Source: Meghimatium bilineatum
Lineage: Eukaryota; Mollusca; Gastropoda; Stylommatophora; Philomycidae
Reading direction: 5' to 3'
Assembly: GCA_034231615.1 (NCBI GenBank)
Contig: CM067317.1
Location: 18,611,129 to 18,675,128, forward strand
Length of the DNA stretch: 64,000 nucleotides
Positions 12,586 through 24,999 of the stretch are shown piece after piece (position 1 is the stretch's first letter; every line of letters begins with the position of its first letter). The notes under the pieces are model-generated. The model did no database searches. It was not told the DNA's origin and saw nothing but the letters and a program-made list of their open reading frames with translations. Both the position numbers and the translations under genes were made by a program.

Positions 12586-12655
12586 ACAAATCATATTCAA
12601 CGTTTCAACCAAAAGGTCTTTATCAAGACACACACACACACAAACATAAAAAAAG
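12586..12655 (-). repeat. Copy of the conserved hairpin-bearing terminal motif plus (CA)n
   Basis: On the minus strand this reads CTTGATAAAGACCTTTTGGTTGAAACGTTG, parallel to the motif at 37075. The short stem GACC/GGTT around TTTT is kept by a paired change relative to GGCC/GGTC. A CA dinucleotide run follows. Confidence 0.6.
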
Positions 12656-13328
12656 ACGAATGGAAAAATTATCAAATAAAACAAACGTATCCAACGAAAA
12701 TATGGAAATGAGATGCCGGAAGGTCAGAAAGTACATAAAAAACGTAAATATATATGGAAACGAAACGAACAAAAAGATGAGTAAATGACGGAACAAAAAG
12801 AATAAAGACAAAGACCACACAAATCAAGTAACAGACATAAGAGTGGTCGGATTTGAGGTCCAACAGGCTTGAGCTTTTGTGTTCACAAAATTGTACTTGT
12901 TAGTCTTCTGATGTTTTTATCATTGATTCTTTAGGTAAAAAAAAATAAAAAGAATCCAATTTATTTTCTCTTTTGTTGTCTTTCAGCAAATTTTCGTCAA
13001 GAGTGGAATGTGTTATGTAGTCTTTATTTATTAGCTGCCTTCCTAACTTCACTAATCGGCAGCAGAAGAAATAACATGTCCGCTGCACTCTGCACTCTAT
13101 CATTTGACTTATGGTTAGATTGAGGGGTATGTGTGTGTGCATGTATGTAGCGTTGAAGACAGATAAATTTAACGACATGTACGAGGATGCTACCAGATGA
13201 AAACCCCTGACGTAATGTTTTGTTAATATATTCTGAAATAAAGTAGAACCTAACAGTAACATTTCAGCATAGTCTCTATTACATTACATAAAGTATCACA
13301 ACGTCTATGAGTTCTCTGCAGAAGACAG
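12656..13328. other. Unassigned AT-rich sequence
   Basis: The open frame at 12900-13262 (minus) has no recognisable domain. No repeats are seen. Confidence 0.45.
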
Positions 13329-14148
13329 AAACTCATTCACAAGTAGTGAATATCTTGGTCCATTGTCTCACAACTCATTCACAAGTTGTGAATATCTTGG
13401 TCCAGTGTCTCACAACTCATTCACAAGTTGTGAATATCTTGGTCCATTGTCTCACAACTCATTCACAAGTTGTGAATATCTTGGTCCAGTGTCTCACAAC
13501 TCATTCACAAGTTGTGAATATCTTGGTCCAGTGTCTCACAACTCATTCACAAGTTGTGAATATCTTGGTCCAGTGTCTCACAACTCATTCGCAAGTTGTG
13601 AATATCTTGGTCCAGTGTCTCACAACTCATTCACAAGTTGTGAATATCTTGGTCCAGTGTCTCACAACTCATTCACAAGTTGTGAATATCTTGGTCCAGT
13701 GTCTCATCACACATTCACTCGTAGCGAGAATATCGATCTATCGTATCACCACTCGTTCACCATAGTAACTTTATCTAGTGTCTCACCACTCTTTACTCGT
13801 AGTGAGTATCTTTGCCGAGTGTCTAACCACTCATTCACTCGTAGTGAGTATCTTGGTCTAGTGTCTAACCACTCATTCACTCGTAGTGAGTATCTTGGTC
13901 TAGTGTCTAACCACTCATTCACTCGTAGTGAGTATCTTTGCCGAGTGTCTAACCACTAATTCACTCGTAGTGAGTATCTTTGCCGAGTGTCTAACCACTC
14001 ATTCACTAGTAGTGAGTATCTTGATCTAGTGTCTAACCACTCATTCCCTCGTAGTAAATATCCTGATCTCGTCTCTCACCACTCATTCACTCGCAGTGAG
14101 TAATTTGGTCGAGTGTCCGTCTAACCACTCATTCACTCGCATCGTGCA
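13329..14148. repeat. 42-bp tandem array with conserved palindrome
   Basis: About nineteen 42-bp units in two sequence classes. The first ten or so are near-identical and contain TTCACAAGTTGTGAA, a perfect dyad. The later class contains TTCACTCGTAGTGAGTA, where the dyad (TCACT/AGTGA) is kept although its bases differ. A transition unit has CTCGTAGCGAG, again a dyad. Overlapping long open frames (13307-13765 and 13363-13959) are repeat-driven. Confidence 0.95.
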
Positions 14149-14164
14149 ATACGGAAATTGTCTT

Positions 14165-14410
14165 AGTGTGCCGAGTCCCGAGAGGGAAGCAAAGAATAAC
14201 GACAGTGTTGCCTGTCAACCATGTCGAAAGAGGCGACTAAGAAAGATTTGGAAAGAGATGACTACCATCCCAAATAGTATCAAAAGTGACCAGAAGGTAT
14301 GCTGAAATCGGAGGTGTCATGCTGAAAGATATCGTAGATAATGTGTAAAATCATGACATAAAACATTCATTTCTCTGTGCTACGTCCTGCTGATCTGCAG
14401 AAGCTAGAAA
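14165..14410 (+). mobile_element. SINE-A copy (diverged)
   Basis: Matches the SINE at 28222-28502 in order: GAGGGAAGCAAAGAATA, CATGTCGAAAGAGGCGACTAAG, ATGCTGAAATCGGA, AAAATCATGACATAA, then TCCTGCTGATCTGCAG. It lies right after the 42-bp array. The tail is decayed. Confidence 0.75.
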
Positions 14411-14814
14411 AACGAATGCAGAAAAACATTATATAAAAGAAACTAGAGAAAAACGACCCCAGAAAAAATGTTCTTTTCAGTTGAATTTTTGTATTGAACG
14501 AATGCATTCACTTTCAGTCACACTTTTACTACGAATATTTCCAATCAGCGAGAAAACGGTAATCTGGATATGAGAAAAACCTCAGCTTAAGTTGTTAAAC
14601 CTCATGGGGGTTTCCATTAGACGAGACCCACAAATAGACAGGTCTTTTATCCAAGGGGGAACGCTAGTTAAGATTACTCACACTTATCACGTATGAAATC
14701 TACAACACAGTTACGGAATTTTCATGAGAAATGAGTACAAAGTAATCTCAGTGAAGGTACTATAGCACTGAAGGAGTCTCTCGTCAATTACACAGTCATG
14801 TGGACTCTTCGTAT
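14411..14814. other. Unassigned sequence
   Basis: Nothing recognisable. Confidence 0.45.
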
Positions 14815-14916
14815 ATCATTCCTCTAAAGTGATGCTATTTTCTTCTCCCGTGTTCTTACTGGCTATCTACACAGTCACGGAAAATATTAACTAGCATCAC
14901 ATATGAAGGATGATAA
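14815..14916. mobile_element. MITE-A copy 2 (short, diverged)
   Basis: Left end ATTCCTCTAAAGTGATGC is mirrored by the right end GCATCACATATGAAGGAT. The internal block CAGTCACGGAAAAT is as in the other copies. Confidence 0.6.
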
Positions 14917-15007
14917 CATATGATGCACATGGCTGTATATTTGACATGAGAATCGTGGATTGTGTCGTTTAACTCGATAATTATACAATCCACAGGACTG
15001 ATAAGGA

Positions 15008-15141
15008 ATCATCCTTCTAAAGTGACGCCATTTGTCTATTCTCCTGTAAATTTAATTGGTCATTTTGTGTTTACTTTATGTCAACAGCCAATGAAAATCA
15101 CGGAAAATGTTAAATATTAGAATTTTAGAAATGATAATTCG
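15008..15141. mobile_element. MITE-A copy 3
   Basis: Left end ATCATCCTTCTAAAGTG and right end TTTAGAAATGATAATTC are inverted. It contains AATTGGTCATTTTGTG and GCCAATGAAAATCACGGAAA. Only about 90 bp separate it from copy 2. Confidence 0.65.
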
Positions 15142-15496
15142 ACATCAGTAACAAGACTTAAAGAAGGAAAATATGTACTGTTCAAAAGAGAAACACATTT
15201 TTTTTTGGAGTTTCTTTTATAAAACATATTCACTAATTAGACATCATTGAACCTGTCGGCTGCGTCCAACTTGTCATTAACTTCTCGTGGTTACCTGAAT
15301 AGTACTCACGTCATGATTCGTGATTTCATGAAAGAGATAAAGGTCAAAACAACCTTTTTGGCAATAACTCGTGAGATGTTCATGAGAATCCAGTGAAACG
15401 TACGAAAACAAAATTCACTGACCATATCATTGAATGCCTACATATAAAAGATTGATAATCCTCGAATATATTCACTTGAAAATTGAATGTGCACGT
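15142..15496. other. Unassigned sequence upstream of Tc1 relic
   Basis: May contain the left inverted repeat and leader of the following Tc1 element. I could not delimit it. Confidence 0.4.
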
Positions 15497-16215
15497 ATGG
15501 TTCATCTCACTACTGAACAATGATACATCATCTTTGGACTCTTACAGACTGGACAATCATAAAGTATAGTGGGCAGACAATTTAATGTGGTTAAAAACAC
15601 CATTAGTCGCCTGTGGAGACGATTTCAACAAACTGGCTCATTGGCAAACCGGCCGCGCACTGGAAGACCCAGAGTCACAACTCCTGCCGTAGATCGCTTC
15701 ATATAGCTGTGTCACCTCAGAAATCAATTTGCATCTGCGTCTTCCACTGTCCACTCAATGCCAGCAGCTCATCGAATTTCAGATCAAACGGTCAGGAACC
15801 TGTTGTACGATGCTGGTCTTTTGGCTGGAACAGCCTACAGAGGTCCTGTTCCTACCGACAGTATCGACAGAACCGACTGCAGAGGGAGAACCAGCATCAT
15901 CAATATATTGTTAAGAATGACTGGAGACGGATTAGTTTTAGTGGTTAATCATTTTTTGTTCTCCAGCTACACGATAGACAGAGACAAGTTTACGGAAGAG
16001 TCCGTGAACCTAGAACAGCGTTGATGAGGCCCCTCCACATTGTGGTGGAGGTGTACTGATGTGGGTGGCGATCAACTCCATGGAAAGAAATCACCTGGTG
16101 CAAATTGAAGGATGCCTGAATGAAATGTCGAGCGCAGGTAGTTTATTAGGAAATTCTCGAATGACAGAGGTCGACACACGCTGGAGAACCGGTTTATCTA
16201 TCTGGTTGGTCTTAT
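15497..16215 (+). pseudogene. Tc1-like transposase pseudogene
   Basis: From the ATG at 15497 one frame reads a paired helix-turn-helix DNA-binding region, including QFNVVKNTISRLWRRF and GSLANRPRTGRPRVTTP. It continues through RISDQTVRNLL to NRLQ-like residues near 15880. Three isolated in-frame stops (TGA, TAA, TAG) interrupt it. Beyond 15900 the match jumps frames: NDWRRISFS, FFVLQLHD, then GGGV/GWRS-like remnants near 16040-16070. The catalytic DDE part is badly damaged, so the element is dead. Confidence 0.85.
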
Positions 16216-16264
16216 AGAGCACTTTCAGATCAATGACTGTCAGTACTACTGGTAAATTTAATGT

Positions 16265-16690
16265 TGTTCTGTCGTGTTTCTGTTTCTATCTATTTCCTAA
16301 ACCTTTGTTGCCTTTCAGCGTCAGAGGTAGAAGAGTTTTTTTTTAGATGGCCCGCGTGTGTGCTGAGTATATTGTGGAATTTGTCGTTATTTTGATGGTC
16401 CATCGTTTTCGTGGTCGGCCTCTAGTTCTACCTTCACTGTATCTGTGTAGCATAGCTTGCTGTGATATGCTGTCTGATGGTAGTCTACTGATGTGTGCAA
16501 ACCATTTTATTGGTTGTGTCTTAATATATTCAAAGATTGGGGTCGTGCCGGTTCTTTGTCTAATATCCTCATTCCTCACTATGTCTCTTAGTGATATTCC
16601 TAGGATTCTGTGTAAGCAAGCCATATCAGATGTCACAAATTTGCTTTTGTTTTGTATTGTCGTTTTCCATGTTTGGCATTGCTAGCACAG
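16265..16690 (-). pseudogene. LINE relic (family G) C-terminus with short GATA tail
   Basis: The minus-strand frame 16343-16636 encodes MACLHRILGISLRDIVRNEDIRQ and then GRPRKRWT, the RT C-terminal region also found at 53230-53470. Its 3' UTR (complement of CTTTGTTGCCTTTCAGCGTCAG) leads into AAATAGATAGAAAC, a short GATA tail. This tail is the same junction that expands into a microsatellite at 53578. Confidence 0.8.
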
Positions 16691-16885
16691 TAAATATTGG
16701 TTTATGTTTGTTTTGTTTCATTTATTTAAAAAAAAAATTCTTTAAAGTTTCTGTTTTTGTTGATTCACTTCCGACCTTCCAGACTTTACTCTTCCAGTGT
16801 GTATATGTATTTAACTCTGTCATTGCCACTGAAATTAAGCAGTTCTTACATGTCACATTATGTTGTGACATTGTATTTCTATAAA

Positions 16886-16975
16886 GGCCCTTTGGTAGAA
16901 ACATCAATGTGTATGTGCTATTATATCCTTTACCAGTGCCAGTGATTAACAAAACGGCATTACCCTGTTAGAATT
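16886..16975 (+). repeat. Copy of the conserved hairpin-bearing terminal motif
   Basis: TATAAAGGCCCTTTGGTAGAAACATCAATGTG is followed by GTGATTAACAAAACGGCATTACCCTG. It aligns with 37070-37160 and with the arms at 9266-9456. Confidence 0.6.
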
Positions 16976-17689
16976 TTCGTCTTTTACATAAACTAACTTT
17001 GTCGGTTATAACGCTCCTGCATTGGATTTGGCGTTTCAAACTTGGGAATCAGACGCTGTCGCCTGCCAAGTTTCGACACTGATACTATCACAGAGAAAAT
17101 GTATATGTATATATGAATAAGAATTTCTTCTATTCACGTAAAAAGAAAGTACAAACCTCCGAGTATATTTGCAATCTATAGAATTAGCATACTTCATTCA
17201 TTTGCGTGATACACTGTTAGGGAAAATAATGTCATTTCTCAATTACAAACATTTTCTCCTGTTATTCTCACAATTTTTTATGTGTTCTGTTAACATCATG
17301 CAGAATTATTATTTTAACAGCAGTCAATTTTCGGGTTATGTACGTCATGTATTTCCGTACGTATTTGTTGTGTGTATTGTCTGAGATTACAACTTCTCGA
17401 TACTTGTTGTAAATATGTATTTATTGTGCGCACTGTAAAAAATTAAAGCTTTTCTGTATTAAGACATGCACTTTTTAACAAATCCCGTAGTGTTGATGTT
17501 TTTGTATTACAGTGACGGTCTGAATTGTTTTTGGCATGATAAAAACAGCAAAATCTATTGAAGCGGCACAATTGTTTTTCTAACGAAGAATTCTTAATAT
17601 GAGGTGAACTGGCATGAAGGTCAAGGCTGAGGTTATGTGAGCTGACAGAGGAAACCTATCAATATCAGAAAGATAACGCTTGGGTTGCT
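16976..17689. other. Unassigned AT-rich sequence
   Basis: Nothing recognisable. The frame at 17169-17384 has no known domain. Confidence 0.45.
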
Positions 17690-17905
17690 GGGGTCCGAAA
17701 GGTGAGTAATGTACAGCAACAATACTACCTGCCATGCATGTCGCATGGGGCGACTAAGATATTTTGTATTGAAGTTGGCTGTCGCATCCCAAATAGGTTC
17801 AAACTGACCCAGGTGTCATGTCGAAGTCGGCTGTGTCAAGCCGAAAGGTTACACCGTATGTGTTACACCTTATTGCAACTAAGGTGTAAAACATGACAGG
17901 ACATT
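17690..17905 (+). mobile_element. SINE-A copy, 3' truncated
   Basis: Contains TGCCATGCATGTCGCATGGGGCGACTAAG, GTTGGCTGTCGCATCCCA and GTCGAAGTCGGCTGTGTCAAGCCGAAAGG, in the order of the full copy at 28222. It stops after the ACATGACAGG block and lacks the GAA tail. Confidence 0.75.
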
Positions 17906-17982
17906 TGGTTTTTTGTTTTGTTTTTTGTTTCGCTTCATCGTGCTCATATGCAAGAGGGAAATCAGAAGAGAAAAAAAAGCAA

Positions 17983-18264
17983 CCGTGTGTTACGTTGCCC
18001 GAAAGGGGAGCAAATAATAGAACACTGTTTACCTTCCATGCATGTCGTAAGAGGAGACTAAGGAGGTTATGAGATGGAGTTGGCTGTTCCATCCCATATA
18101 TGGTCAGCGAACTAACGCCATGCTGAAGTCGGATGTGTCGTGCCGAAAGGCGCAGATATCGCAGCAATGTTGTAAATCATGACACAATGCATTCCGTTCT
18201 CCGGACTACATCCTGCTAATCTGCAGGAGTTTGAGAACGAACGCCGAAGAAGAAGAAGAAGAGG
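17983..18264 (+). mobile_element. SINE-A copy, nearly full length
   Basis: About 280 bp: GTGTTACGTTGCCCGAAAGG at the start, CATGCATGTCGTAAGAGGAG, a hairpin-capable GATGGA...TCCATC, GCCGAAAGGCGCAGATATCGCAGC and CATCCTGCTAATCTGCAGG. It ends in a (GAA)n tail at 18245-18264. It is the second of two SINE-A copies in the same orientation, ~80 bp apart. Confidence 0.85.
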
Positions 18265-19174
18265 AAAGAGAGTACTCATTGTTTTCGATAATATTACAAG
18301 AAATATAAGTTTGTAACACATCAAGACAGCGGATAAAATAAATGGAAGTTGTGATAGTGGATGACAAAATCTCTTATAAACAGACGAACATAATTTAGTG
18401 GAGGCTTGCATGACTACTAAAAATGAACACTGAATCTAGTGGCAAGAAGATACCTTCTCAGAAGCAATAATAAAGAATTCACTTCAAAGTCGACGGTTTT
18501 TGCGGACATCCAGATATATACACATATAGGGTGCATAGATATCTGTATATATCTAAAAATCTAATTCATCGAAACACACGTATATTTCCAAAATATACCC
18601 ATGTAATCTATGTAAAATAAAGCATGAACATATAATTTTACACATCTCCTAACGGTACTCGAATTCTAGACCAGTGTGTTCTGGCACAAGTGCTTTGACC
18701 AATGAACCATATTTGTTCTAGAGACAATTATTACAATTTGATCAAGAAGTAACATGAATTTATTTGTGAAATTCCTGGAACCACAAGATGTAACGTGTAA
18801 TAAATATTCCACATCACAATTATATCTGTTAAACGATATAGTAAGCTCTAAGCATGAAAACGACATCATAACTATTACAAAAAAGTCTTCAAATTAAGAA
18901 TGACCTACCCGAAAGTAGCTGGTTTCAGAATTGCATACAAATGCTTCCTTAACCAAATGTGATAACTTTCCTGCTTTTAAGAAAGATTAAGCCAATACAT
19001 TGTATTGCGTGCAAAGTCTAAGTGGCCTAAGATGATATTTTCAAAATATCATAACGTTCTATGGATAGTTGCGTCATTTTTCTTATTTTTTCCCATGGTT
19101 TTTTGAGTTATTACTGAAATATTAATAGTGACAAGATATATACGATTTTAAAATGATTTTAGATGGAATAATTA
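18265..19174. other. Unassigned AT-rich sequence
   Basis: No repeats or genes recognised. Confidence 0.45.
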
Positions 19175-19582
19175 TATACTACGTATTGCTGCTTGGTATA
19201 ATTTTATACTATGTGTTGCTACTTGGTATACTTTTATACTATATGTTGTTACGTGGTATAATTTTATACTGCATGGTGTAACTTGGTATAATTTTATACT
19301 ACATGGTGTTACTTGGTATAATTTTATACTACATGGTGTTACTTGGTATAATTTTATACTGAATGGTGTAACTTGGTATAATTTTATACTACATGGTGTT
19401 ACTTGGTATAATTTTATACTACATGGTGTTACTTGGTATAATTTTATACTACATGGTGTTACTTGGTATAATTTTATACTGCATGGTGTAACTTGGTATA
19501 ATTGTATACTGAATGGTGTAACTTGGTATAATTTTATACTACATGGTGTTACTTGGTATAATTTTATACTACATGCTGCTAC
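19175..19582. repeat. 30-bp tandem array
   Basis: About thirteen exact-length 30-bp units near ACATGGTGTTACTTGG plus TATAATTTTATACT. The AT-rich half contains a GTATAA/TTATAC dyad. Units are in strict register with few indels. Confidence 0.95.
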
Positions 19583-19857
19583 TATTTTATGAACATAAAA
19601 TATAAATGTGTAAGCAATGCTTACATCGCTTATATAGATGCCTCACCACTGGCTGGATAAGATATTTCTGATGATATCCATGATTGCCGACATCTTCAAG
19701 CGAGGCACATGATCATTATAAATCTAATTATTTTCTTGATAAATTATTCATTAAATTATTTATTGTTGTGATCCTCCAGGCCGTGTTGCAATAATAATAA
19801 TTTGTTGTAGTCTTCCTCACTTTCTGCTGGAAATCTCAATACTTAATATCTTGTCGC

Positions 19858-20100
19858 ATGGGTGTTGCCGGGGCCTACTTGATCTATGGGCATAACAACA
19901 CTTCTACGTGCCATGAATATTGAAAGAGACAACTAAGGATGTTTAAGAATATTAACTTGGTTGACTGTTTCATAGCCACTTCAAATTGATCCAAACGAGA
20001 TATCGTTTGGTTTTGTCGAGAGGCAATCGCAGGCAAGCTGTAATCCATCAAACAACGCTTTCTGTACTCAGACTACAGCATAATAATTCAAAGAAGTATG
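19858..20100 (+). mobile_element. SINE-A copy, strongly diverged
   Basis: Follows the SINE order loosely: GTGTTGCCGGGG, AGAGACAACTAAGGA, GTTGACTGTTTCAT, CGAGAGGCAATCGCAGGCAAGCTGTAA, then CTGTACTCAGACTACAGC. An old copy. Confidence 0.55.
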
Positions 20101-20874
20101 AGTATGACCACAGAAAAATAAAATAAAAACCTCTTGTAGATTATCATCATATAGTTCCAAGAACGAAGTGCATATAACATAGTTTACGCCTGTCAGCCCA
20201 TCGCATTTGACTTCAAACTGTCAAACCATCGCATCTGACTTCAAACTGATTTACCTTGGTTCTATCTGGGCTTAGACATTAAAAAACACACCTCAAAAAC
20301 CGCCATTAGTTACCTCTTAGGATATGCATGGTAGGTTGCAGTGTTGTTATACCTCCCTTCCCATGTTCGCATAGACAAAACGTAGACAATAAGAATCCAG
20401 TAAAAATTGCATTAGAAACTGAATAACAGACCGACTGTAAGATAAGATCAAGTGTAGCATAACCAGACAGTACAATATTCAGTTACAAGTATCTGATTGT
20501 TAAAATTCAAATATATATAACCACAGTTAGTGCGAGTGAGAGACATCGAGGGCAAGCAGACAGACAAATGAATGGAGAAATATAGTATGAGCGGACAGAC
20601 ACGCATAAACAAATACTGATATACAGAATTTAATTATGGAATGGTAATAGTAGTAGTAGTAATCGTAGTAGTAGTAATAGTAATAGTACTATCTCATGGA
20701 TGGAAATTGCTTAAACTCCGGCGGCATCGAGAACAAACTAAAGTCAAATCACATATTATAAGGGATCTCTTATTTGCTGGTGACTGTGCCACAAATGCTA
20801 ACTCCTAAGCTGATCTATAAATTATTGTAAACAGATATTCCATAACCTCTATCAACTCTGAGCTTATTATTTGG
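20101..20874. other. Unassigned sequence with short (TAG)n
   Basis: A (TAG/TAA)n tract lies at about 20646-20690. Otherwise nothing recognisable. Confidence 0.45.
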
Positions 20875-21125
20875 TGTAGTCAACCTACACATAACACAGA
20901 TGCTGGAGTGCCGTAGTCAACCCACACATAACATATACCCTTGAGTTCCGTACCCAACACCACACATAGCATATACGTTTCTGTGTGGTAGTCACACAAC
21001 ATAGAAAATTGGGAGCGTTAGTCAAACCCACACACATCATAGGCCGTTAGAAGAGGCAGCGAACCCCACATACAGCATAGAACATTTGGTGGGATAGACA
21101 ACTCCACACAAAACATATTTAGTCA
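20875..21125. repeat. Degenerate ~45-bp tandem repeat
   Basis: About six loose copies of GTAGTCAACCCACACATAACATATA-like sequence with variable spacers. An old array. Confidence 0.65.
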
Positions 21126-21849
21126 TCCCTTACAGTATGACCGCAGGCCGCAGTATTTCTACTCTTTGGTCCCATTTAGTCCCCACCAACATACGAATCA
21201 CAGATCTAAATACACTCGAACAGGCACACGAACAAAATCTGTCCAGAGACGAGGCAAGGAGAGGAGCAAAATGATTAAAACAACCATAAATATTTGAGGA
21301 TATAGTCATCTGAATACCATAACATGTCTGAGTGTGATGTTCATAGTAGAAGTCGTAGGAGGTACATTTATCATTAGATCAGCAACTCTAATATTTATCA
21401 TATTATTTAGCATGTGTACGACTACATAATGCAGCGTTCGTGTATCAGATTGACAATGTATAAGGATCTATTTCCGCTGTTCTTATTGTCTAGACAATTC
21501 TGCTTCTGCACCCGTTCAACAGTAATGGCAACCTATTGCACGAAACATTGACTGGAAGATCACAACAGTGACAGCATTCTTTTTTAAAAAATTTTTTTTT
21601 TGGCTATATCATGAGTAGGAAATGCTGCTTTCTGTTCTTTAAACATATTGATTGCTGATTCTAATTTTTTAAATTATTTTTTCTGCAATAAATAATTCTT
21701 CCTGTTCACGTTTCGGCATCAGCTATAGCAAAGCTGACTTTATTTCCACAGCCCCAAAAAAGCCTACATGCACTCTTCAACAGGAACACACGCAGTAATG
21801 AGAGTTTGTTATTTGTTAAAGATTTAAAAAACTCAATAGTAGAGTGTTT
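21126..21849. other. Unassigned AT-rich sequence
   Basis: Nothing recognised. Confidence 0.45.
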
Positions 21850-22350
21850 CTAAAGATAATAGTGGATTAAAGCATCACAGGAAATTGCTAAACAGAGATC
21901 AGAACGAGATTAACAATTGCAATACAAAAAAAAAATCACAGATGAAATATTTATCTGACGTGGCACACGGAAAAACAACGTTACAGCTATATTTTTTCAG
22001 TGTCAACATATGGTTGTAAGGCGTGGGCAATGTCATCAGCATTGAAAACGTAGAAACTGAAATGATATAGAATGATATTGACTAAGAATATCATCGACAG
22101 AAAGACGAACCAACCCGACGTTCTCAAAGAACTGAACATAGAAGAATACTGTCTGTCTTCAACATTATCCACAAAACGTAAGGTAACATATTTCGGACAT
22201 ATAAAGGACACTATGGTTTAGAAAGGTTAATCATGTAGGGAAAAATTCCAGGGTAGAGAACAAGAAGCAGACCAAGACTAAGTTGGGCACAGAACTTCAA
22301 AGACATTCTAAACATGACACTGGTTAATGCTAGACAGTTTGTACAGAACC
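21850..22350 (+). pseudogene. LINE relic, RT C-terminal region
   Basis: Broken frames give YGCKAWAMSSALK, then a NIIDRKTNQPDVLKEL-like segment, then KVTYFGHIKD. These correspond to the 'YGCEAW ... YFGHIxR' region of LINE C-termini. The nucleotide sequence matches 54440-54690 (for example GCAGAGATCAG and GAGATTAACAAT), so both belong to one family. Confidence 0.75.
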
Positions 22351-22449
22351 GAGAGGCTTACAGAATTTCAGTGAAGACACCTTTCTGTAACATATACTTC
22401 ACATAAATATAGAAGCATTATGTCCAATGAGCGTGCAATGTTCCTGCGA

Positions 22450-22610
22450 GTAATGTGATGTACGCAACAATGACATCTAAGGTTCCAGATCGGCTGGACG
22501 AACATTGCATGTAACAATGACATCTAAGACACCAGACCGGCTGGACGAACATTGCATGCAACAATGACATCTAAGGTTCCAGACCGGCTGGAAGAATGTT
22601 GCATTAGACA
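22450..22610. repeat. 47-bp unit, three copies
   Basis: Three near-identical units starting ACAATGACATCTAAGG and containing CCAGACCGGCTGGACGAACATTGCATG. CCAGACCGGCTGG is itself an inverted repeat. Confidence 0.85.
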
Positions 22611-24782
22611 AGGAAGAAGTCGTATAAAGTTTTGAATAATTGCATGATGTATTTATTAACTCCTGGAATTAACAATCAGAAAAATATATGACTTCATATT
22701 TTAGATGATTATTTACATACATATATAGCGTTTTTCGTGGTAATTGAATCAATCAAATAAATACATTCTGGAGAACATAGGAAATGTAAAGATAAATATT
22801 AATGGTGTGTTTTAAATATAAATATTACATGACAATGATGATGATGATGAAATAATCCCTTTAGCTATGAGCTGGTGGCTCTGATATCGCATAACTTATC
22901 TGATAAAAATCACATTTTTTTTCTTATTTGTGTAACTGAGGCTACGCCAAGATTGATATCAGGTCTCAAATTCCTAGATATGTAAGAGGGGTTTTTGAAT
23001 GTATGTGTTTAGTACCTGAAGGATGACATTCCAGCGTGCTAGTATGCCAGGATTAACAATTCTAACAGGTGAGTCAGGTTGTTAGTGTATGCTCCAACTC
23101 TCCTTTTTGGCCGTACATAAATTACTTTAAAACGTTATGCTAATTTTTTACCCCTTCCCAATTCTTGTCAACAGACTGTCTCGAATTTAGGACCCTCCCA
23201 ACCCCATTTATTTTTGGTTAAGCAAAATAAATTAAACAGGCTGCTAGAAAAACTTACCGTAACTATGAATAAAAATAGTTTTAAAAGTTTATAAAAACAT
23301 ACGATAAAACTAAGCATGAAAATTCTACACGTATCGGTGCACATGGGACCTTTTTCACGAAACGAATAACGCATATACTAAAAAAAAAACCACACAAAAT
23401 TGACAACTGAATTGACCAAGCCATCTTTCTCTTAAGCAAAAACGTAACTCGGTTTCGCTCAGTTACTGCGACACCCACTACTTTGTCGTACACCTTCCGA
23501 CCATTTGGTTATTTCCATTTATTTTTATATATAAGTGGAAAGAAATTTAATCACCTTACCCCTGCCTTAAACATTGTTTAGTACAAACAGTACAAGAAAA
23601 CTACTTGATCGTTCAGACTTTTCTAAAATAATTTCATATGCGATAATTTAATTGGTTTATATAAACAATATCTGTTGATGTCAAATTTTCCTCCCACTTT
23701 TCAATAACTGTCAAGTATTTTTCTGACCCCTGGTTGTGGACATTATTAATAGTCAGACACGTTTTAAATTCATGAATGGCCCTAAAACTAGTTCCATAAA
23801 TTTTAGATGCTTTTCTCTACATTATGAAATATGTACGGCCATCCACCAGATTTCGGACATATGCAATTTCATTTGTTACTCACATGAACCAGGTCCAATC
23901 AGAAAGCACCCACTCGCCTTAAGTCAACATGTAAACCGCCATCAATCACATTGCATCCCTGAACCAGCGAAACCCCCCCCCCCTTTTTTTCAAATCTAAT
24001 TTACTGTACTGTAATTTTTTAAATGCTAAATTCTCGATGTTTCTATATTATATTATTTGTTACATCCTGGAGGACTTTATACCCCATTTTATCAATTCAA
24101 TGGGATAATAATTTAACGGCGGAAACGTAACCTTGACGATGTGATAGGATCTATATGTAATAGGAAACTTGTAAAATGAAAATAACCAGATGAAACAAAT
24201 TGTGCAAATGTAACATATCTTGTTGTTAGGTTGTTGTATGTCTTATTTTGGTAACACTTCTAACTATTTGTATCTTGATATTTTACTAGAACTCCATCTT
24301 TGACGTCTTGTTACAACGAAATGCGGTCAATAGCACCACAGAAATAATGACCAAATTATATATACATATATAGACACATATATCCATAAAAGCATTCGTG
24401 GATTCATTTACACTGCATGGAAATGTATACTGTTAAACACAATTTGTATGTCTTTCGTTATTTACGTGAAAATGGATATGTCCCTGCATTTCGCTAACAA
24501 GATGTTTTGGCAATTTTTGACACCTTCCCTCCTTTTCAACACCTTGCCAAATATTAAGAGAAAATTTGCTGAATTATGTTTAAACAATTAACCCTCCACC
24601 TCTTAAAGAAATTGTTTCAGCAAAAATGACTAAACATGGCCTACTGTTTTCTTATTTTTATAAAGTATTTACAAATTCAAAAATATTAATTGTTGTACAA
24701 ATACCAGTTTTGTTAATGTAAGCTTTTCTCAAACCTCCCTGCTATTCTTCTCACGTTAGAGGAACTATTTCTGGCCAGATAT
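22611..24782. other. Unassigned 2.2 kb AT-rich sequence
   Basis: The longest stretch here in which I see nothing. A C/T homopolymer run lies near 23966-23990 and there is a short GAT run near 22838. The ~88-codon frame at 23736 has no recognisable domain. Confidence 0.45.
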
Positions 24783-24905
24783 ACCACATTAGCAATGATA
24801 TATTTGTTTCCAGATTGCACCACGAGTAGGTACCTTAAAAGATCTTGATCATCTGTTAACTCTGGGAGTCACACGGGGACAGTATTAAACCATGTGCACC
24901 CCTAT
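24783..24905 (-). mobile_element. 5'-end fragment of the 1.3 kb retroposon family
   Basis: Aligns in plus orientation with 2900-3005: TTTGTTTCCAGATTGCACCACG, AGGTACCTTAAAAGATCTTGATCATCTG, then TTAACTCTGGG and GTGCACCCC. Only the 5' ~120 bp are present, and these are diverged. Confidence 0.7.
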
Positions 24906-24999
24906 ATATCAACTATCACCCCACCCCCACTCCCAGCGAAACATATTGTATGTAGTTTAAAAAAGAATTGTAGCAATGAATTTGAGACGTTTCAGTCTA

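Noticed and set aside
13307-13959. Overlapping 152- and 198-codon frames
   Set aside because: Both are readings of the 42-bp array in different frames; both cannot be coding, and the palindrome explains the structure better.
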